A stretch of DNA of 64,000 bases from Corynebacterium comes (GTDB taxonomy: Bacteria; Actinomycetota; Actinomycetes; Mycobacteriales; Mycobacteriaceae). The notes below the pieces were generated by a model. The model did not search any database and was not told the DNA's origin. It was given only the letters and a program-made list of their open reading frames with translations. The position numbers and the translations under genes are program-made. Below are positions 1 to 8,431 of this stretch, in pieces; the stretch's first letter is position 1, and each line of letters begins with the position of its first letter. The DNA lies in contig NZ_CP046453.1 of the NCBI RefSeq assembly GCF_009734405.1, forward strand, positions 310,001 through 374,000. The letters are read 5' to 3'.

Positions 1-1
1 G

Positions 2-1642
2 CAAACCGAGTTCTCCGCCACCGGCCGCACGATCACCTTCCCGGGTTTCCTGCGTGCCTACGTGGAGACGACCCTGAACGCGGAGGGCCGCGACGTCGCG
101 GACAACGCAGAGAAGCGCCTGCCGAACCTCTCGGTGGGCGACCAGCTCACCGCCACCCAGATCAGCGCTGACGGTCACTCCACCAACCCGCCGGCCCGCT
201 ACACCGAGGCCAGCCTGGTCAAGAAGATGGAGGAGCTCGGTATCGGGCGTCCCTCGACGTACGCGTCGATCATCAAGACCATCCAGGACCGGGGCTACGT
301 CGTCCCCCGTGGCAACGCCCTCGTGCCCAGCTGGGTCGCGTTCGCGGTGGTGGGCCTCCTGGAGAACAACTTCGGCCCGTTGGTCGACTACGACTTCACC
401 TCCTCCATGGAGGACGAACTGGATAACATCGCCGCAGGTGAAGAGGACCGCACGGAGTGGCTCACCGGCTTCTACTTCGGCGACGCCGAGGCGGACGACA
501 GCACCGCCGAGTCCATCGCCCGCCACGGCGGCCTGAAGGCGCTGGTGGGTAAGAACCTCGAGCACATCGACGCCCGGTCGGTGAACTCGCTGCATCTGTT
601 CGACGACGAGTCCGGTCGTCCCATCTTCGTCCGCGTGGGTCGTTACGGCCCCTACATCGAGCGCAAGGTGGGGGAGTCCGCGGAAGGCGAGCCGGAGTAC
701 CAGCGCGCCAACCTGCCGGAGACCACCACCCCGGACGAGTTGAACCTGGAGCTCACCGAGAAGCTCTTCGCCACCCCGCAGGGCGGACGTGAGCTGGGCA
801 CCAACCCGGCCAACGGCCGCGTCATCGTGGCCAAGGAGGGCCGCTACGGCCCGTACGTCACCGAGATCGTGCGCGAGGACGAGCGCGTCACCGCCGAGGC
901 CGCCGCCGAGGAGGTCGTGGCCAGGGAGCGTGCCGAGGAGGACGCCCAACGTGCCGCCGAGGGCAAGCGCGCCAAGAACTGGGAAACCAAGACCGCGGCC
1001 GCCCAGAAGGAGAAGCGGATCGCCGCCCTGGTGGAGGATAACCTCAAGCCGGGCACCGCCTCCCTCTTCAGCACGATGGAGCCTGCCTCCGTCACGCTCG
1101 AGGACGCCATCCGACTGCTCAGTCTCCCGCGTGAGGTGGGCGTCGACCCCGCCGACGGCGAGGTCATCACCGCCCAGAACGGCCGTTACGGGCCGTACCT
1201 GAAGAAGGGCACCGACTCCAGGTCCCTGACCAGCGAAGACCAGATCTTCAGCGTCACGCTGGATGAGGCTCGTCGTATCTACGCGGAGCCCAAACGCCGG
1301 GGACGGACCGCGGCGCAGCCGCCGTTGAAGACCCTCGGCGACAATGACGTCTCCGGCAAACCGATGACCGTGAAGGACGGCCGTTTCGGCCCTTACGTCA
1401 CCGACGGCACCACCAACGCCTCGCTGCGTAAGGGTGACAGTCCGGAGACCATCACGGACGCACGCGCCAACGAGCTGCTGTCCGAACGCCGCGCGAAGGA
1501 GGCCGCCGACGGCGGAGCGCCGGCAAAGAAGGCACCGGCGAAGAAAGCACCGGCGAAGAAGGCGCCCGCGAAGAAGACCACCCGGAAGGCACCCTCCCCG
1601 GGGACCAAGCGAGTGGTCAAGGCCGGCACACGGAAGAAATAG
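2..1642 (+). CDS. topA: DNA topoisomerase I, C-terminal part (5' end outside window)
   Basis: The frame is open from the window edge, so about 546 residues of the C-terminal half are present and the catalytic Toprim region lies upstream. Type IA topoisomerases relax negatively supercoiled DNA. The conserved RPSTYASII segment (about nt 251-277) belongs to the core. After it come four GR(Y/F)GPY repeats (near nt 643, 838, 1183 and 1378), the actinobacterial C-terminal repeats. The protein ends in a lysine/alanine tail with tandem APAKK units (about nt 1519-1578), as in other actinobacterial TopA proteins where it aids DNA binding. A methionine-like GTG inside the frame at 62 is not a real start. 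The gene ends just before a strong hairpin. Confidence 0.96.
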   Translation, partial: QTEFSATGRTITFPGFLRAYVETTLNAEGRDVADNAEKRLPNLSVGDQLTATQISADGHSTNPPARYTEASLVKKMEELGIGRPSTYASIIKTIQDRGYVVPRGNALVPSWVAFAVVGLLENNFGPLVDYDFTSSMEDELDNIAAGEEDRTEWLTGFYFGDAEADDSTAESIARHGGLKALVGKNLEHIDARSVNSLHLFDDESGRPIFVRVGRYGPYIERKVGESAEGEPEYQRANLPETTTPDELNLELTEKLFATPQGGRELGTNPANGRVIVAKEGRYGPYVTEIVREDERVTAEAAAEEVVARERAEEDAQRAAEGKRAKNWETKTAAAQKEKRIAALVEDNLKPGTASLFSTMEPASVTLEDAIRLLSLPREVGVDPADGEVITAQNGRYGPYLKKGTDSRSLTSEDQIFSVTLDEARRIYAEPKRRGRTAAQPPLKTLGDNDVSGKPMTVKDGRFGPYVTDGTTNASLRKGDSPETITDARANELLSERRAKEAADGGAPAKKAPAKKAPAKKAPAKKTTRKAPSPGTKRVVKAGTRKK

Positions 1643-1652
1643 GCTGCTTTCC

Positions 1653-1695
1653 GACGCCTCGGTGCCCCGCCGATCCGGCGGGGCACCGAGGCGTC
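1653..1695 (+). terminator. Terminator after topA
   Basis: A perfect 20-bp inverted repeat with a 3-nt loop starts 10 nt after the topA stop codon. There is no long T-run, which is common in high-GC actinobacteria. It separates topA from the next gene. Confidence 0.85.
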
Positions 1696-1744
1696 TCCGT
1701 CATAAAGTGCAGAAGTATTCCGCGCGCGACAGGTCATCAGTGAT

Positions 1745-1750
1745 TACCCT
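1745..1750 (+). promoter_or_regulatory. -10 box of the PucR-type gene
   Basis: TACCCT lies 8 nt before the ATG at 1759. No Shine-Dalgarno sequence is visible, so a leaderless transcript is likely. Confidence 0.5.
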
Positions 1751-1758
1751 GTCGAATC

Positions 1759-2967
1759 ATGGACAACCATCGCCTCCCCGGGCCGTCGGAAGCCAGCGGC
1801 CGGATGGCAGACGCCCGATGGCGCGAGCTGCTGCACCGACTCCACAACGGGGACGGTTCCATCGTCGCCACGACCGTCACCAAGTTGCGCGAGACCGTCC
1901 CCGGTTACGAGTCGGTGCCCAGTGAGGCGCTGGCGGCCTCGGCACGGCGCAACATCGAGCTGAGTATCCGCACCATCCTCAGCGGTGGGGACCCGTCCGC
2001 CGAGGACATCCCGGAGGCCGACGCCCTGGCGATCGAGCGCATGGGGCAGGGCGTTCCGCTGGGCAGCGTGCTCAGCGGGTTCCGGACCTCGATGATCGTG
2101 ATACTGCGCCGCCTCATCGAGCTGGCGCCGAACTTTGACATCCCGTCTGACCAGGTCCTGGAGTGCTCCACACTTCTGTGGTCGTTGAGCGACGCCTTCT
2201 CCTCCCGGGCCACGGCCGTCTACCGGGATCGCGAAATCGCCCGGGTCGTCGCGGATTCGGCGCGAAGACTGGAGTGGATCGGCAACGCGGTGTCGGAGGC
2301 GATGGAAACGTCGGAGCTGATGTGGGGTGCCGCCATGTACGACGTGCCCACCGACGTCCCGGTGCGCGCGCTGGCGGCTCCCACGTCCCCCGGTTCCGGG
2401 GCCGATGTGGAACTTCAGTTGCTCACCTGGGCGGATCGGGCGGGTGTGCGTATCCTCACCGCCGTCCGTTCCAGTGTGATCGTCGGCATCGTCGTCGGCG
2501 AGGTTGATACGGAGGCGGAAGGGCCCGAGATCGCCGTTGGTCTGGGGGAGCCTGAGCTGCTGGAGCGGCTGTCGCGTTCCTTCGCCACTGCTTCGTTGGC
2601 GGTACGTGCCGCCGATGACGTGGGGGAGGGGGGTCTGGTCAATCTGGAGAAGCTGTCCTGGCGCCTGGGCGTTCACACCAGCCCGGAGACGACCCATATG
2701 CTGCGGCGCCGCTACCTCGCACCGCTGGATGCGGCGGGAGCCTTCCGCGATGACCTGCTGGAATCGGTGCAGGCGTACCTGGACAACAGGATGAACATCC
2801 CGGCCGCGGCCAGGAGTATCCCTGTCCACGTGAACACGCTGCGCTACCGGCTCCGTCGCTTCATGGAGCTGACTGGTGCCGACCTGGGGGAAGTGGACAC
2901 CCTCATCGAGCTGTCGTGGGTTCTGGCCTCCGTGGCTAAGGCCGATTCTGGGCCACGCGGCAGGTGA
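1759..2967 (+). CDS. PucR/CdaR-type transcriptional regulator
   Basis: This 402-residue protein ends in the PucR-type helix-turn-helix: a segment with YLDNRMNIPAAA followed by HVNTLRYRLRR (about residues 345-375). That C-terminal HTH is diagnostic of the PucR/CdaR family, whose members usually respond to small metabolites and often control adjacent catabolic genes. The N-terminal 200 residues resemble the sensing region of the group but show no named ligand motif. It lies directly upstream of and in the same direction as a 3-hydroxybutyrate/acetoacetate utilisation cluster, so I infer it controls that cluster. The ligand and whether it activates or represses cannot be told from sequence. Confidence 0.85.
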   Translation: MDNHRLPGPSEASGRMADARWRELLHRLHNGDGSIVATTVTKLRETVPGYESVPSEALAASARRNIELSIRTILSGGDPSAEDIPEADALAIERMGQGVPLGSVLSGFRTSMIVILRRLIELAPNFDIPSDQVLECSTLLWSLSDAFSSRATAVYRDREIARVVADSARRLEWIGNAVSEAMETSELMWGAAMYDVPTDVPVRALAAPTSPGSGADVELQLLTWADRAGVRILTAVRSSVIVGIVVGEVDTEAEGPEIAVGLGEPELLERLSRSFATASLAVRAADDVGEGGLVNLEKLSWRLGVHTSPETTHMLRRRYLAPLDAAGAFRDDLLESVQAYLDNRMNIPAAARSIPVHVNTLRYRLRRFMELTGADLGEVDTLIELSWVLASVAKADSGPRGR

Positions 2968-2989
2968 TCCCACGCGCCGTTTGGTACGT

Positions 2990-3033
2990 GGCTACAAAAT
3001 TGACCTCCGAACATTGCACGTAGAAATGTAGCC
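2990..3033 (+). promoter_or_regulatory. Candidate promoter/operator of the ketone-body cluster
   Basis: Seven-base arms GGCTACA and TGTAGCC, 30 nt apart, flank a TTGACC -35-like element (3000-3005) and a TAGAAA hexamer (3021-3026, 15-nt spacer). A second -10-like TAGCCT overlaps the right arm (3029-3034). The placement between the regulator gene and the permease suits a regulated promoter. The assignment is by eye only. Confidence 0.35.
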
Positions 3034-3077
3034 TGGGTCACACCGAGGGTGCATGCTGGAGAGCGTCACCCGGTATC

Positions 3078-3115
3078 GGATGGTCCTGGCCCGCGCAGAG
3101 CGCGGAGGGTCATCC
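3078..3115 (+). promoter_or_regulatory. Leader hairpin before the permease gene
   Basis: An imperfect stem (10 bp with two wobbles, a 3-nt bulge, then 6 bp CCGCGC/GCGCGG) closes on a 3-nt loop about 45 nt before the permease start. It could be an attenuator, an mRNA-stabilising leader structure or a partial terminator. There is no T-run. Confidence 0.4.
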
Positions 3116-3160
3116 GGAGGCCGGAGGCCCCCATGTCCCTTCTCCTCCAAGGAGGCGCCA

Positions 3161-4576
3161 ATGATCCTCGGGATCATCGGAATCTTGCTCTCCCTCACGC
3201 TCCTGATCACCCTTGCCTACCGCGGGGTCCCGGTCCTCATCGCGGCTCCCATCGCCGCGGTCGTCGCGCTGGTGTTCTCGCGTGCCCCGATACTTGCGGC
3301 CTACACCGAGATCTTCATGCCGGCGATGGCGAATTTCGTCGGCAACTTCTTCCCGGTGTTCCTCACCGGCGCCATCTTCGGCGTCCTGATGACGGTCACC
3401 GGCTACGCCAAGTCGATCGCGGGCACGGTGACCTCGCTGGTCGGTGGTGGCGGCGCTATCGCGGCAACAGTGATCACCTCGGCGTTGATGACCTACGGCG
3501 GCATCAGCCTGTTCGTCGTCGCCTTCGTCATGTACCCGCTGGCCCGTGAACTGTTCCGGGTGGCGGACATCCCGCGCAGACTCATCCCGGCGACCATCGC
3601 GCTCGGCATCTTCACGTTCACCATGACCGCCCTGCCCGGAACCCCGCAGGTCCAGAACATCATCCCCGGACAATTCTTCGGCACCGGATCCTTTGCGGGC
3701 GCGGCACTCGGCCTGATCGGTTCCGCCGGCATCCTCGGATTCGGTTTGTTCTGGCTCGAGTTCCGACGCCGCCAGATGGCACGCAAGGGAGAAACCTTCT
3801 CCAGTTCGCACAGCGCGTCGGCCACTGAGGGCGCACCGGCAGCTGAGACGGCGACCACGGTCCGGACCCTCGAACCGTCGAACCGTTTCGTGCCCTTCCT
3901 GCCACTGATCACGGTGTTCGCGGTCAACTTCGCCTGCACCCTGTTCATTTTCCCCGCCATGGACTGGGGCTACCTGTCCGAGGAGAAGTACGGCGGCATT
4001 GCGCTCTCGTCCCGGGCCGCGCTGTGGGCCGTGCTCATCGGTATCGTCGCCGCGATCCTGCTCATCATCGTGATGAACTTCCAGCACCGCCAGCAGCTCC
4101 TCCGTGCCATCGGCGACGGTGCCAGGCAGTCCATGCTTCCCGTCTTCAGTACCGCATCCGAGGTCGGCTACGGCGCCGTTGTCGCCTCAGTGGCGGCGTT
4201 CGCGCTGGTGCGTGACTCCGTGTTCAACATGGGCGCCAATGCCGTGATCACCTCCGTGGTCACCGTCTCCATGACTGCCGGCCTGACCGGTTCCTCCTCC
4301 GGTGGCATGACCATCGCACTCAATGCGCTCGGAGAAGATCTCAAGGCCATGGCACAGGCCGACGGCACCAGCCTCGAAACCATGCACCGCCTCACGGCCA
4401 TGGCCGCCGGCGGACTCGACACCCTTCCCCACTCCGGTGCCGTGGTCACCCTGCTCATCGTCTGTGGATTGACGCACCGACAGTCCTACAAGGACGTCGC
4501 CATGATCACCATCGCCGGTCCTGTCACCGTCGTGGCGCTCCTCGTCGCCGCGGTCACCTTTACCGGCGCATTCTGA
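3161..4576 (+). CDS. GntP-family permease, probably for 3-hydroxybutyrate
   Basis: The 471-residue product is a polytopic inner-membrane protein with roughly 12 hydrophobic segments, starting MILGIIGILLSLTLLITLA. Composition and layout match the GntP family of gluconate and hydroxy-acid symporters. I chose ATG 3161 because AAGGAGG lies just upstream (3149-3155); the frame is open further upstream but without a signal. It is the first gene of a cluster that continues with a 3-hydroxybutyrate dehydrogenase, so D-3-hydroxybutyrate is the likely substrate. The family is clear from sequence; the substrate is inferred from neighbours. Confidence 0.82.
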   Translation: MILGIIGILLSLTLLITLAYRGVPVLIAAPIAAVVALVFSRAPILAAYTEIFMPAMANFVGNFFPVFLTGAIFGVLMTVTGYAKSIAGTVTSLVGGGGAIAATVITSALMTYGGISLFVVAFVMYPLARELFRVADIPRRLIPATIALGIFTFTMTALPGTPQVQNIIPGQFFGTGSFAGAALGLIGSAGILGFGLFWLEFRRRQMARKGETFSSSHSASATEGAPAAETATTVRTLEPSNRFVPFLPLITVFAVNFACTLFIFPAMDWGYLSEEKYGGIALSSRAALWAVLIGIVAAILLIIVMNFQHRQQLLRAIGDGARQSMLPVFSTASEVGYGAVVASVAAFALVRDSVFNMGANAVITSVVTVSMTAGLTGSSSGGMTIALNALGEDLKAMAQADGTSLETMHRLTAMAAGGLDTLPHSGAVVTLLIVCGLTHRQSYKDVAMITIAGPVTVVALLVAAVTFTGAF

Positions 4577-4600
4577 CCCCCCTCCACCTGAAAGGACATC

Positions 4601-5380
4601 ATGACTGATCTTGATACCCGTGCCCGCACCTCCGGAGCGTCGCTCAATGGACGTCGCGCCCTCATCACCGGTGGAGCTTCCGGCATCGGCGCTGCCTGTG
4701 CCCGCGCCTTCGCCGACGCCGGCGCCCACGTCATCGTCTGTGACATTGACGGGGACGCCGCGGAGGCACTCGCCGCCGACCTCGGAGGCGAGGCCTGGGC
4801 CGCGGACCTCAGTGACACCGCTGCCCTGGAAGACCTCGAACTCGACGTGGATATCCTCGTCAACAACGCCGGCATCCAGCGCATCGCCCCGATCCATGAA
4901 TTTGATCCGGAGGCCTGGCGCCTCATCAATCGCCTCATGGTCGAGGCCCCGTTCCTTCTGGTCCGGGCAGTCCTGCCCGGCATGTATGACCGGGGTTTCG
5001 GAAGGATCATCAACGTGTCGTCGATCCATGGACTTCGCGCCAGTGCCTTCAAGTCCGCTTACGTCTCCGCCAAACATGCGCTCGAAGGATTCTCCAAGGT
5101 CACGGCGTTGGAAGGGGCCCCCCACGGGGTCACCTCCAACTGTATTGAACCTGCCTACGTGCGCACCCCGCTCGTGGAGAAGCAGATTGCCGACCAGGCC
5201 CGCATCCACGGCATTGAGCCTGAGCAGGTGGTCCAGGAGATCATGCTGACGGAATCAGCGATCAAGCGACTCGTAGAACCGGAAGAGGTCGCCTCGCTGG
5301 CCACCTGGCTTGCCTCCGACCACTCCGGAATGGTCACCGGTGCCGCGTACACCATCGACGGTGGCTGGACCGCAAGCTGA
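4601..5380 (+). CDS. bdhA: 3-hydroxybutyrate dehydrogenase (SDR family)
   Basis: The 259-residue protein is a classical short-chain dehydrogenase: nucleotide-binding TGGASGIG (23-30), NNAG (88-91), catalytic Ser141, Tyr154 and Lys158 in SSIHG and YVSAK. The SSIHGLRAS stretch and the C-terminal GxAYTIDGGWT ending are typical of D-3-hydroxybutyrate dehydrogenases, which oxidise 3-hydroxybutyrate to acetoacetate with NAD+. AAAGGA precedes ATG 4601, 24 nt after the permease stop, so the two are probably cotranscribed. It feeds the CoA-transferase encoded next. Another SDR specificity is possible, but the neighbours support this one. Confidence 0.87.
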   Translation: MTDLDTRARTSGASLNGRRALITGGASGIGAACARAFADAGAHVIVCDIDGDAAEALAADLGGEAWAADLSDTAALEDLELDVDILVNNAGIQRIAPIHEFDPEAWRLINRLMVEAPFLLVRAVLPGMYDRGFGRIINVSSIHGLRASAFKSAYVSAKHALEGFSKVTALEGAPHGVTSNCIEPAYVRTPLVEKQIADQARIHGIEPEQVVQEIMLTESAIKRLVEPEEVASLATWLASDHSGMVTGAAYTIDGGWTAS

Positions 5381-5551
5381 CCTGCCCGGGCCTCCCGGCT
5401 TTACCCGCAGCTCCGAGAACGGCGCCCCACATGACGGGTTGTCGGAATCTACGAAGTACATGACGTTTCTACGGCAATGTCCGGCGCGGTTCCTGCGCCA
5501 GTGGCATTCCGGGCCGCACACAGGCCGCAACTATCCCGAGGAGGGATTCTT
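5381..5551 (+). other. 171-bp gap inside the cluster
   Basis: No gene is visible. The gap holds a short hairpin (GGCGC/GCGCC, 5483-5499) and the sequences TTGTCG and TACATG, which might form a secondary promoter for the CoA-transferase genes. The evidence is weak. Confidence 0.3.
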
Positions 5552-6271
5552 TTGTCGAAAGTTACGGACGACATCCGTGAAAACCTGATATCGACGCTTC
5601 GCGACGGCATGACACTCGCCGTGGGCGGGTTCGGAATCTGCGGAATACCCAGCACCCTGATCGAGATTGTGCGGGAATCCGGAGTGAAGAATCTGACCGT
5701 AGCCTCCAACAACCTCGCCATTGACGGTGTGGGCCTCGGACGTCTTCTGGAGGACGGTCAGATCTCCCGGGTGCTCGCCAGCTACATCGGTGAAAACAAG
5801 CTGTTCATGGAGCAGTACCTCAACGGTTCCGTGGATGTGGAGTTTGTCCCCCAGGGCACGCTCGCTGAACGCATGCGGGCAGGTGGTGCCGGCATTGCGG
5901 CGTTCTACACCCGCACGGGAGTAGGCACCGACATCGCGGAAGGTAAACCGACGGCCCAGTTCAACGGTGAGACCTACCTCCTGGAGAAGGCCATCGAAGC
6001 AGACATCGGGCTGGTACGTGCCCACACCGCTGACATCGACGGCAACCTCAGGTACCGCTTGGCCGCACGGAACTTCAACCCCGTTGCCGCAGAGTGCGGC
6101 AGGATCACCTTCGCCGAGGCTGAGCACATCGTGGACCGTGGTGCGCTGCATCCGGACGACATTCACACCCCGTGCGTCTACGTCCACCATCTGACCCGGT
6201 CGATGATTCCCACCGGGATCGAGAAGCTCGTCACCCGACCGCGCCCCATCCAGCCCCTGCAGGAGGCCTGA
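5552..6271 (+). CDS. scoA: 3-oxoacid CoA-transferase subunit A
   Basis: This is the alpha subunit of a family I CoA-transferase (239 residues), with the glycine-rich [13 protein letters not shown] segment and the [18 protein letters not shown] motif. The enzyme moves CoA from succinyl-CoA to a 3-oxoacid. I place the start at TTG 5552 because GAGGAGGG precedes it by a good distance; an ATG 25 codons upstream adds residues absent from typical family members. The sister branch acts on 3-oxoadipate (pcaI). With hydroxybutyrate dehydrogenase upstream and no other protocatechuate-pathway genes here, acetoacetate is the more likely substrate. Confidence 0.85.
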   Translation: MSKVTDDIRENLISTLRDGMTLAVGGFGICGIPSTLIEIVRESGVKNLTVASNNLAIDGVGLGRLLEDGQISRVLASYIGENKLFMEQYLNGSVDVEFVPQGTLAERMRAGGAGIAAFYTRTGVGTDIAEGKPTAQFNGETYLLEKAIEADIGLVRAHTADIDGNLRYRLAARNFNPVAAECGRITFAEAEHIVDRGALHPDDIHTPCVYVHHLTRSMIPTGIEKLVTRPRPIQPLQEA

Positions 6272-6275
6272 CACC

Positions 6276-6938
6276 ATGACCTGGACAAGAGATGAGATGG
6301 CGGCCATCGCCGCCAGCGAACTGGTCGACGGAGACTACGTCAACCTTGGCATCGGCATTCCCACGTTGATCGCCAACAATCTCCCGGCGGGAGTGAACGT
6401 GGTCTTCCAGAGTGAGAACGGAATCCTCGGAATGGGCCCCAACCCGTACCCGGGTGAGGAGGACCCGGACCTGATCAACGCCGGAAAGCAGACCGTCACC
6501 CTGGTCCCCGGGGCCGCCATCTTCGATTCGGCGACTTCTTTCGGCATGATCCGCTCCGGAAAAATGAAGGCCGCCTTCCTCGGCGCCATGGAAGTCTCCG
6601 CCACCGGTGACCTGGCGAACTGGCAGGTACCCGGCAAGCTTGTCAAGGGAATGGGCGGGGCCATGGATCTGGTGGCCGGAGCCCGCCGGGTGGTGGTTCT
6701 CACCGACCACACAGCCAAGGACGGATCCCCGAAGATCGTGGAGAACTGCTCACTCCCCCTGACCGGAGTGGGGGTGGTGGACAGGATCATCACCAATCTG
6801 GCGGTGTTCGACATCACCGACGGCCGTCTTATCCTGAGGCGGATCGCCGACGGTGTCACCGAGGATGAGATCCGCGAGAAGACCGGGACGACATTCGAGG
6901 TGTCGTTCGAGGAAGGAGTTCGCACATGCGGGGAGTGA
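6276..6938 (+). CDS. scoB: 3-oxoacid CoA-transferase subunit B
   Basis: The beta subunit (220 residues) follows subunit A after 4 nt. It contains the [10 protein letters not shown] motif; Glu47 of SENG is the family's catalytic glutamate that forms the CoA thioester. NLGIGIPT near the N-terminus and [10 protein letters not shown] further on are also conserved. With subunit A it should activate acetoacetate to acetoacetyl-CoA. Its last 13 nt overlap the thiolase gene, which indicates translational coupling. Confidence 0.88.
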   Translation: MTWTRDEMAAIAASELVDGDYVNLGIGIPTLIANNLPAGVNVVFQSENGILGMGPNPYPGEEDPDLINAGKQTVTLVPGAAIFDSATSFGMIRSGKMKAAFLGAMEVSATGDLANWQVPGKLVKGMGGAMDLVAGARRVVVLTDHTAKDGSPKIVENCSLPLTGVGVVDRIITNLAVFDITDGRLILRRIADGVTEDEIREKTGTTFEVSFEEGVRTCGE

Positions 6939-8092
6939 AGGTGGCAGGTATCGGCGAAACCCCGATGGGCAGATTCCCGGGGCGCAGCCTCCATGACATG
7001 ATCCGCGAGGCCGGACATCAGGCTGTCCAGGAAGCCGGTATCGACCCGGCCGAGATTCAGGCGGCGTACGTCGGGAATTTCGCCGGTCAGCAGTTGACCG
7101 GCCAGGGCCATTGTGGGCCTCTGGTGACCGAGGCGCTCGGGCTCGAACACGTCCCGGCCCTCCGCGTGGAGGGGGCCTGTGCCTCCGGTGGCCTGGCTCT
7201 GCTGCAGGCGGTCCAGGCCATCCGCTACGGCATCCATGATGTTGTCCTCGTCGGCGGGGTCGAGAAGATGACCCACCAGTCGACCGCGATGGTCACAGAG
7301 GCGCTGACATCCGCGATGGACACCGAGCTTGAGGCGCAGACCGGTCTGACCTTTCCGGGGAGTTTCGCGATGATCGCCCACCGGTATTTCCACGAGTACC
7401 GCAATGTGCGCAGGGAGATGGCGCAGGTGGCGGTCAACTCCCACGACAACGCCCTCCTCAACGAACACGCCCAGCTACGTAAGAGGATTGACGTTGATAC
7501 GGTGCTGAATGCGCCCGCCATCGCCGATCCGCTCGGACTCTATGACTGCTCTCTGGTCACTGACGGTGCGGCGTTCCTGGTGCTCACCGCGGATGACATC
7601 CGCACGGGGACGGACCAGGACCTGCGCCGTGTCCGCATCACCGGTTCGGGCCACGGCGGTGATGCGCTGACCCTGCACGGCAAGAAGACCGTGACCAGCT
7701 TCGGAGCCACCCGCCAGGCGGCAGCCACCGCCTATGCGCAGGCAGGGAGAAGCGCGTCGAACATCGATCTGGCGGAAGTCCACGACTGCTTCACCATCAC
7801 GCAGATCATCAACACCGAGGATCTCGGCTTCTTCGAGGCAGGCCGAGGAGGGGATGCCGTCGCTGAGGGCCGGACCGCCCGCAACGGAGACATGCCCATC
7901 AACACATCGGGAGGTCTGAAGGCCAAGGGACATCCGGTGGGAGCGACCGGCATCAGCCAGGCTGTGGAGATCGTGACTCAGCTGCGTGGACTCGCCGGCG
8001 AACGCCAGGTGGGCAAGGCAGACGTCGGCATGACCCACAATCTCGGTGGAACAGCCGGAACCTGTGTCATCAACATCTTCGAGGGAGAATAA
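6926..8092 (+). CDS. Thiolase of the SCP-x/archaeal type (acetyl-CoA acetyltransferase)
   Basis: The 388-residue thiolase has the nucleophilic Cys85 in GACASGG, the HDCFTI histidine motif and GHPVGATG near the C-terminus. It lacks the typical degradative-thiolase ending with a second cysteine in CxGxG; instead it has GGTAGTC, as in SCP-x and archaeal acetyl-CoA acetyltransferases. Those enzymes usually work with a DUF35 OB-fold partner, and such a gene follows 3 nt downstream. The expected role is cleavage of acetoacetyl-CoA to two acetyl-CoA, completing the route begun by the dehydrogenase and CoA-transferase. Confidence 0.83.
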   Translation: MRGVKVAGIGETPMGRFPGRSLHDMIREAGHQAVQEAGIDPAEIQAAYVGNFAGQQLTGQGHCGPLVTEALGLEHVPALRVEGACASGGLALLQAVQAIRYGIHDVVLVGGVEKMTHQSTAMVTEALTSAMDTELEAQTGLTFPGSFAMIAHRYFHEYRNVRREMAQVAVNSHDNALLNEHAQLRKRIDVDTVLNAPAIADPLGLYDCSLVTDGAAFLVLTADDIRTGTDQDLRRVRITGSGHGGDALTLHGKKTVTSFGATRQAAATAYAQAGRSASNIDLAEVHDCFTITQIINTEDLGFFEAGRGGDAVAEGRTARNGDMPINTSGGLKAKGHPVGATGISQAVEIVTQLRGLAGERQVGKADVGMTHNLGGTAGTCVINIFEGE

Positions 8093-8095
8093 ACA

Positions 8096-8314
8096 GTGGC
8101 GTCGACCATCTACACTTACACCATCGTCCGTATTCCTCCCCGGGGTTTCGAGGGCGCGCCCTACTGCGTTGCCGTCGTCGACACCGACGGGCAGCTGGAG
8201 ACCGCCCGCGTATCGGGCTACGTCGACGGGCTGGCGGTCAACGTGGGGGATCCTCTGGACAGACTCGAGCAGCCCGACGAATTCGGCGCGCTGTACGCGT
8301 TTCAGCCTGAGTGA
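8096..8314 (+). CDS. Short DUF35-like OB-fold protein, thiolase partner
   Basis: The 72-residue product starts at GTG 8096, 3 nt after the thiolase stop. It has the beta-rich pattern of a DUF35 OB-fold (IVRIPPRGFEGAPYCVAVVD, then LETARVSGY and VNVGDPLD). DUF35 proteins accompany SCP-x/archaeal-type thiolases and commonly carry an N-terminal rubredoxin-like zinc ribbon of about 50 residues. Here that ribbon is missing: there is one cysteine and no CxxC pair. The gene appears intact and coupled to the thiolase, so I read it as a minimal partner subunit rather than a fragment. Confidence 0.72.
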   Translation: MASTIYTYTIVRIPPRGFEGAPYCVAVVDTDGQLETARVSGYVDGLAVNVGDPLDRLEQPDEFGALYAFQPE

Positions 8315-8418
8315 CGGCGGCGGTGCGCCGTCTCTTCTCCGCCGCATCCTCCTCCGGGTCGGTGCCCGAGGACGAAGACTGCTTCTCGACGCCGCCGGTG
8401 GCGGGGCCACCCGCTGAC

Positions 8419-8424
8419 TACTCT
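8419..8424 (+). promoter_or_regulatory. -10 box, leaderless start
   Basis: TACTCT lies 7 nt before ATG 8432, with no Shine-Dalgarno sequence. This fixes the start of the YhhN-like gene and shows that it is transcribed separately from the cluster upstream. Confidence 0.55.
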
Positions 8425-8431
8425 GGGGAAC

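Noticed and set aside
1519..1578. Tandem 15-bp repeats in the topA 3' end as a possible minisatellite or CRISPR-like array
   Set aside because: They encode the lysine-rich APAKK tail usual for actinobacterial TopA; no spacers are present.
5477..5551. Upstream ATG extension of CoA-transferase subunit A
   Set aside because: The extra 25 residues have no family counterpart, and a GAGGAGGG ribosome site directs initiation to TTG 5552.
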